8,223 nucleotides of DNA from Helicobacteraceae bacterium. GTDB lineage: Bacteria > Campylobacterota > Campylobacteria > Campylobacterales > Sulfurimonadaceae. Position numbers and translations under genes: made by a program. The stretch spans positions 1 through 8,223 of the forward strand of contig JAMOQV010000083.1 in NCBI GenBank assembly GCA_027068615.1. Direction: 5' to 3'. The notes under the pieces were generated by a model that ran no database searches, had not been told where the DNA came from, and saw only the letters and a list, made by a program, of their open reading frames with translations. Below, in pieces: positions 5,575 through 8,223 of this stretch. Numbering within the stretch: the stretch's first letter is position 1; every line of letters starts with the position of its first letter.

Positions 5575-6504
5575 ATGGATAATAGTAGTTTTAATGTATT
5601 AGAAAATTATATAAAACATATAGAAGAAGCATTTATCATTTCAAAAACTGATAAAAAGGGTATTATAACTTATGCAAATGATAAGTTTTGTGAGATTAGT
5701 GGATATAAAAGGGAAGAGCTAATTGGACAACCTCACAATATAGTAAGACACCCAGATGTGCCATCTAAAGTTTTTAAAAAATTATGGGAAACTATAAAAA
5801 GCAAAAATATTTTTACAGGTGTTGTTAAAAATAGAAATAAATCAGGTGGAACATATGTAACAGAGATAAAAGTTTTTCCTATAGTTATAGAAGATGAGAT
5901 AGTTGAGTATATATCTGTTAGAACAGATATAACAGCTTATGCAAAAGAGAAAGAGAAAGATATATCATTAGCTAAACAAAACTTTAAAACTGAAAGAATG
6001 AGATTTAAAGAGTTAGCCAATGTTGCTTATGTTGATAATCTTACAAAAGTTTTCAATAGACTAAAATTTGATGAATTAGTAGAAACTGAACTTTTAAGTG
6101 CTGAAAAATTTGACTCATCTTTAAGTATGGCTATTTTAGATATAGACCATTTTAAAAAGTTCAACGATACTTATGGGCATCTTATAGGTGATGAAGTGCT
6201 TTTTATGATAGCTCAATATGTGCAAAATACACTAAGAAATACTGATATTTTTGCAAGATGGGGTGGAGAAGAGTTTGTTATACTTTTTAGAAATACTGAG
6301 TTAGAAGATGCTAAAGATGTAGCAAATAAACTAAGAGAGGGTATTTCAAAGTTAAAACATAATGTTGCTGGTGAAGTTACAGCAAGTTTTGGTGTAACTC
6401 AGTATCAGAAGTTTGATACATTGAAAGATTTTATACAACGATGTGATAATGCTTTATATGAAGCAAAAGCAAACGGTAGAAATAGGGTAGAGATAAGTAA
6501 ATGA
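5575..6504 (+). CDS. PAS-GGDEF diguanylate cyclase with Aer-like PAS sensor
   Basis: Predicted to make cyclic di-GMP from two GTP under control of an N-terminal sensor. No membrane segment is visible in its 309 residues, so it should be cytoplasmic. The PAS domain (about 15-120) contains GIITYANDKFCEISGYKREELIG, then HNIVRHPDVP (54-63) and FTGVVKNRNKSG, which resemble the FAD-binding PAS of the energy-taxis receptor Aer; a redox or oxygen signal is plausible but not proven. A charged linker (121-148) joins it to the GGDEF domain. Metal-binding residues are Asp189, Asn197 and Asp206 (DIDHFKKFNDTYGHLIGD), the active-site signature is GGEEF (230-234), and an RxxD inhibitory site (Arg221-Asp224) lies five residues before it, so the enzyme should be active and product-inhibited. 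AAAGG (5562-5566) is 8 bases from the ATG. The TGA stop overlaps the next ATG as ATGA. Confidence 0.93.
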   Translation: MDNSSFNVLENYIKHIEEAFIISKTDKKGIITYANDKFCEISGYKREELIGQPHNIVRHPDVPSKVFKKLWETIKSKNIFTGVVKNRNKSGGTYVTEIKVFPIVIEDEIVEYISVRTDITAYAKEKEKDISLAKQNFKTERMRFKELANVAYVDNLTKVFNRLKFDELVETELLSAEKFDSSLSMAILDIDHFKKFNDTYGHLIGDEVLFMIAQYVQNTLRNTDIFARWGGEEFVILFRNTELEDAKDVANKLREGISKLKHNVAGEVTASFGVTQYQKFDTLKDFIQRCDNALYEAKANGRNRVEISK

Positions 6505-6944
6505 ATAAAAATATAGATAAAGTTTTAGAAATTTGGCACAATCATTTTAAAAATGAAGATAACCAATATATAGAGTTTGAACCATCCGATATTGAGTATT
6601 TTGTTGGATGTATGCTTTATAATCATTTTTCTTTTGAGTATGCATTAGATACTATGAAAAGTATGGATTTAAGTTATGACTTTTTAGAAAATTGTGGAGA
6701 CCATGAATATAAAGAGGTTAAAAAACTTATAAACTCTATAGATATAAAAGATGAAGAGCAAAAGATAAATTTTTTACTTGATTTTATAAAAGAGGTTAGA
6801 AAAAAATATAAAGATGATGAACTTTATCTTTTAAATAGGCTTCAGTATCACATAGATTCTTTATATGAAAGATATAAAGACGGTATAAAAGCTCAAAAAG
6901 TTGTATTTGAACCAGTAGCAAGAAATAAAAACCCTTTATTATGA
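6501..6944 (+). CDS. Uncharacterised acidic, probably helical protein
   Basis: I do not recognise this 147-residue family. The protein is rich in Asp, Glu, Lys, Tyr and Phe, has no signal peptide or membrane segment, and looks mostly alpha-helical, with amphipathic stretches such as INFLLDFIKEVRKKY and YLLNRLQYHIDSLYERY. Only two cysteines (in VGCMLYN and ENCGDHE) are visible and there is no known catalytic motif. The ATG overlaps the stop of the diguanylate cyclase gene (ATGA) and its own TGA overlaps the start of the ThiE-like gene in the same way, so all three are probably translated from one message. AGGG at 6484-6487 is a possible ribosome site. Regular codon use and the exact overlaps make it a real gene. 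A partner or effector of the cyclase is possible but rests on position only. Confidence 0.85.
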   Translation: MNKNIDKVLEIWHNHFKNEDNQYIEFEPSDIEYFVGCMLYNHFSFEYALDTMKSMDLSYDFLENCGDHEYKEVKKLINSIDIKDEEQKINFLLDFIKEVRKKYKDDELYLLNRLQYHIDSLYERYKDGIKAQKVVFEPVARNKNPLL

Positions 6945-7504
6945 AAAAGTATCTTATAACATCAAGAGAATTTTATACAGATACTCCTGCTGTTTTTCGT
7001 AGTATTTTACATCAACAGCTACAAGAGTACCTTCCAGAATATGCATTATATAGAGATAAATCAAACCCAAACTATGATATACAGGCCTCGCACTTTGTAG
7101 AGTGTTGTAAAGGGTTTGAAGATATAAAAAGTTTTATACATCAAGATATAGACTTAGCTAAGGAGTTGGATGCTACAGGTGTTCATCTAACATCAACTCA
7201 AATAGATTTGGTAAAAGTTGCAAAATCAAAAAATTTAGAAGTTATTGTAAGTACACATAATAAAGATGAAGTATTAAAGGCTAAAAGCTTAGGAGCAGAT
7301 GCTGTTACTTATAGTCCTATATTTGAAACACCAAACAAGGGTAAACCAAAGGGTATTGAAAATTTAAAAGATATCATTTTAGAATGTAAAGATATAGATA
7401 TATTTGCTCTTGGTGGCGTTGTAACCAAAGAGCAAATACAGATGCTAGAAGATACAGGTGTTTATGGTTTTGCATCTATTCGTTACTTTTATAACTCTCT
7501 TTAA
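6941..7504 (+). CDS. ThiE/TenI-family protein (divergent thiamine phosphate synthase)
   Basis: The family has a TIM-barrel fold. ThiE joins hydroxymethylpyrimidine pyrophosphate and thiazole phosphate to thiamine phosphate; TenI-type members are thiazole tautomerases. In this 187-residue product I see LYRDK (36-40, for LQxRxK), a degenerate FIHQDIDLAKELDATGVHL (65-83, for INDxxDLAxxxxADGVHLG), VSTHN (103-107), LGADAVTYSPIFETPNKGKPKG (117-138, with Lys133 in the TPTK position) and IFALGGV (154-160). The usual Asn-Asp-Asp of the pyrophosphate/magnesium site reads His-Gln-Asp, and the protein is somewhat short (about 210 is usual), so synthase activity is uncertain. The start overlaps the previous stop (ATGA) and has no strong ribosome site, implying coupled translation. 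The 3' end overlaps cobM on the opposite strand by 29 bp. Family is secure, exact reaction not; no other thi gene is present to help. Confidence 0.75.
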   Translation: MKKYLITSREFYTDTPAVFRSILHQQLQEYLPEYALYRDKSNPNYDIQASHFVECCKGFEDIKSFIHQDIDLAKELDATGVHLTSTQIDLVKVAKSKNLEVIVSTHNKDEVLKAKSLGADAVTYSPIFETPNKGKPKGIENLKDIILECKDIDIFALGGVVTKEQIQMLEDTGVYGFASIRYFYNSL

Positions 7505-8219
7505 CTAAAGGTTTTACATAAAGATGAGACTCTTCACTCTCTTTTTGATGTAAAAAATCTCCAAAGAGTATAAGTGCTATCCCTCTTATATGTGATACTT
7601 TTTCATGTATATTTGTTATAGTACCTTTGTAGATTTTTTCATCTTCCCAAGTAGCTTTTTCAACTACCCAACACGGAGTATCTTCACTATAACCCATATC
7701 TAAAGCTTCTTTTTTAAGTTTTTTAAGAAGTAGTATAGAAAGGTAAAATACCAAAGATGAGTTTTTAAGAGCTAAAATATTTTTTAAACTCTCAGGATTA
7801 GGAGTTTTTCCCTCAACACGAGTTAAAACAAGTGTTTGTGAAACCCCTGGTATAGTATACTCTATACCCAAACTAGCAGATGCCCCAAATGCAGCACTAA
7901 CACCAGGGATAACTTTATATTCAATATTTTGAGTGTGTAAAAACTCTATCTGTTTTGCTATGGTTGAGTAGATAGATGGATCTCCCGTATGAACACGGGC
8001 AACAATTTTATCTTTGTACCTCTCTAAAAAAGCAAAGATTTCAGGATACTTCATACCTTGACTATCTTCTATGATGGCATCATCTCTGCACCAACTAAGA
8101 ACCTCTTTAGGAACTAAAGACCCTGTATATAAAACTGCATCAGCCTTTTGTAAAATTCTCATCCCTTTTACTGTTATAAGTTCAGCATCTCCACATCCAG
8201 CACCTATGAAATATATCAT
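7476..8219 (-). CDS. cobM: Precorrin-4 / cobalt-precorrin-4 C11-methyltransferase (CobM/CbiF)
   Basis: This SAM-dependent tetrapyrrole methylase adds a methyl group to C11 of precorrin-4 (aerobic route) or cobalt-precorrin-4 (anaerobic route) in corrin ring synthesis. The 247 residues match the family length of about 250. Motifs: FIGAGCGDAELITVKG (4-19; the family usually has GPGD, here GCGD), DAVLYTGSLVP (27-37), VHTGDPSIYS (76-85), VIPGVSAAFGASASLGIEYTIPGVSQTLVLTR (103-134) and the C-terminal RGIALILFGDFL (212-223). SQTLVLTRVEGKTP is characteristic of C11-methylases rather than CobI or CobJ. In a microaerophile or anaerobe the CbiF-type substrate is plausible, but sequence alone does not decide it. 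The ATG is 4 bases from the right edge, so the ribosome site and upstream cob/cbi genes are outside the window. The 3' end overlaps the ThiE-like gene by 29 bp. Confidence 0.93.
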   Translation of the reverse strand: MIYFIGAGCGDAELITVKGMRILQKADAVLYTGSLVPKEVLSWCRDDAIIEDSQGMKYPEIFAFLERYKDKIVARVHTGDPSIYSTIAKQIEFLHTQNIEYKVIPGVSAAFGASASLGIEYTIPGVSQTLVLTRVEGKTPNPESLKNILALKNSSLVFYLSILLLKKLKKEALDMGYSEDTPCWVVEKATWEDEKIYKGTITNIHEKVSHIRGIALILFGDFLHQKESEESHLYVKPLVKESYKSNE

Positions 8220-8223
8220 TTTT

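Overview
The window is AT-rich, tightly packed bacterial chromosome. Every gene is of a type found in Campylobacterota (the former Epsilonproteobacteria), and the sequence style suggests a Sulfurimonas- or Arcobacter-like organism. That placement is inference from gene content, the short RecR, the Aer-type PAS domain and the codon style; no search was run.

Left part (1-3494): the C-terminal two thirds of the excision-repair ATPase UvrA runs in from the left edge. It meets, tail to tail and with an 11-bp overlap, an mltA-recR pair on the minus strand. MltA is a lipoprotein lytic transglycosylase. RecR is a recombination mediator whose ATG directly follows the mltA stop codon. A 73-bp divergent promoter region (3495-3567) separates mltA from dnaJ.

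Middle (3568-5574): dnaJ is followed after 2 bp by a class II aldolase/adducin-fold protein in which the usual zinc ligands appear to be replaced. Next comes the most unusual part of the window, an almost fully self-complementary block at 5283-5558. A 36-bp terminal inverted repeat with one mismatch encloses two long imperfect hairpins, so one strand folds into a closed three-arm (Y- or T-shaped) structure with only a CCCTTTGGG linker at the junction. It encodes no protein. It could be a miniature inverted-repeat (MITE-like) element, a structured RNA or leader, or a domesticated element that does both.

Right part (5575-8219): the block leads into a three-gene chain coupled by ATGA overlaps. 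The genes encode a PAS-GGDEF diguanylate cyclase with an Aer-like PAS, an unrecognised acidic 147-residue protein, and a divergent ThiE/TenI-family protein. The chain meets, tail to tail with a 29-bp overlap, cobM/cbiF of cobalamin synthesis, which enters from the right on the minus strand.

Apart from the palindromic block there is no gene-free stretch longer than 100 bp. No tRNA, rRNA, CRISPR array, transposase or phage gene was seen.
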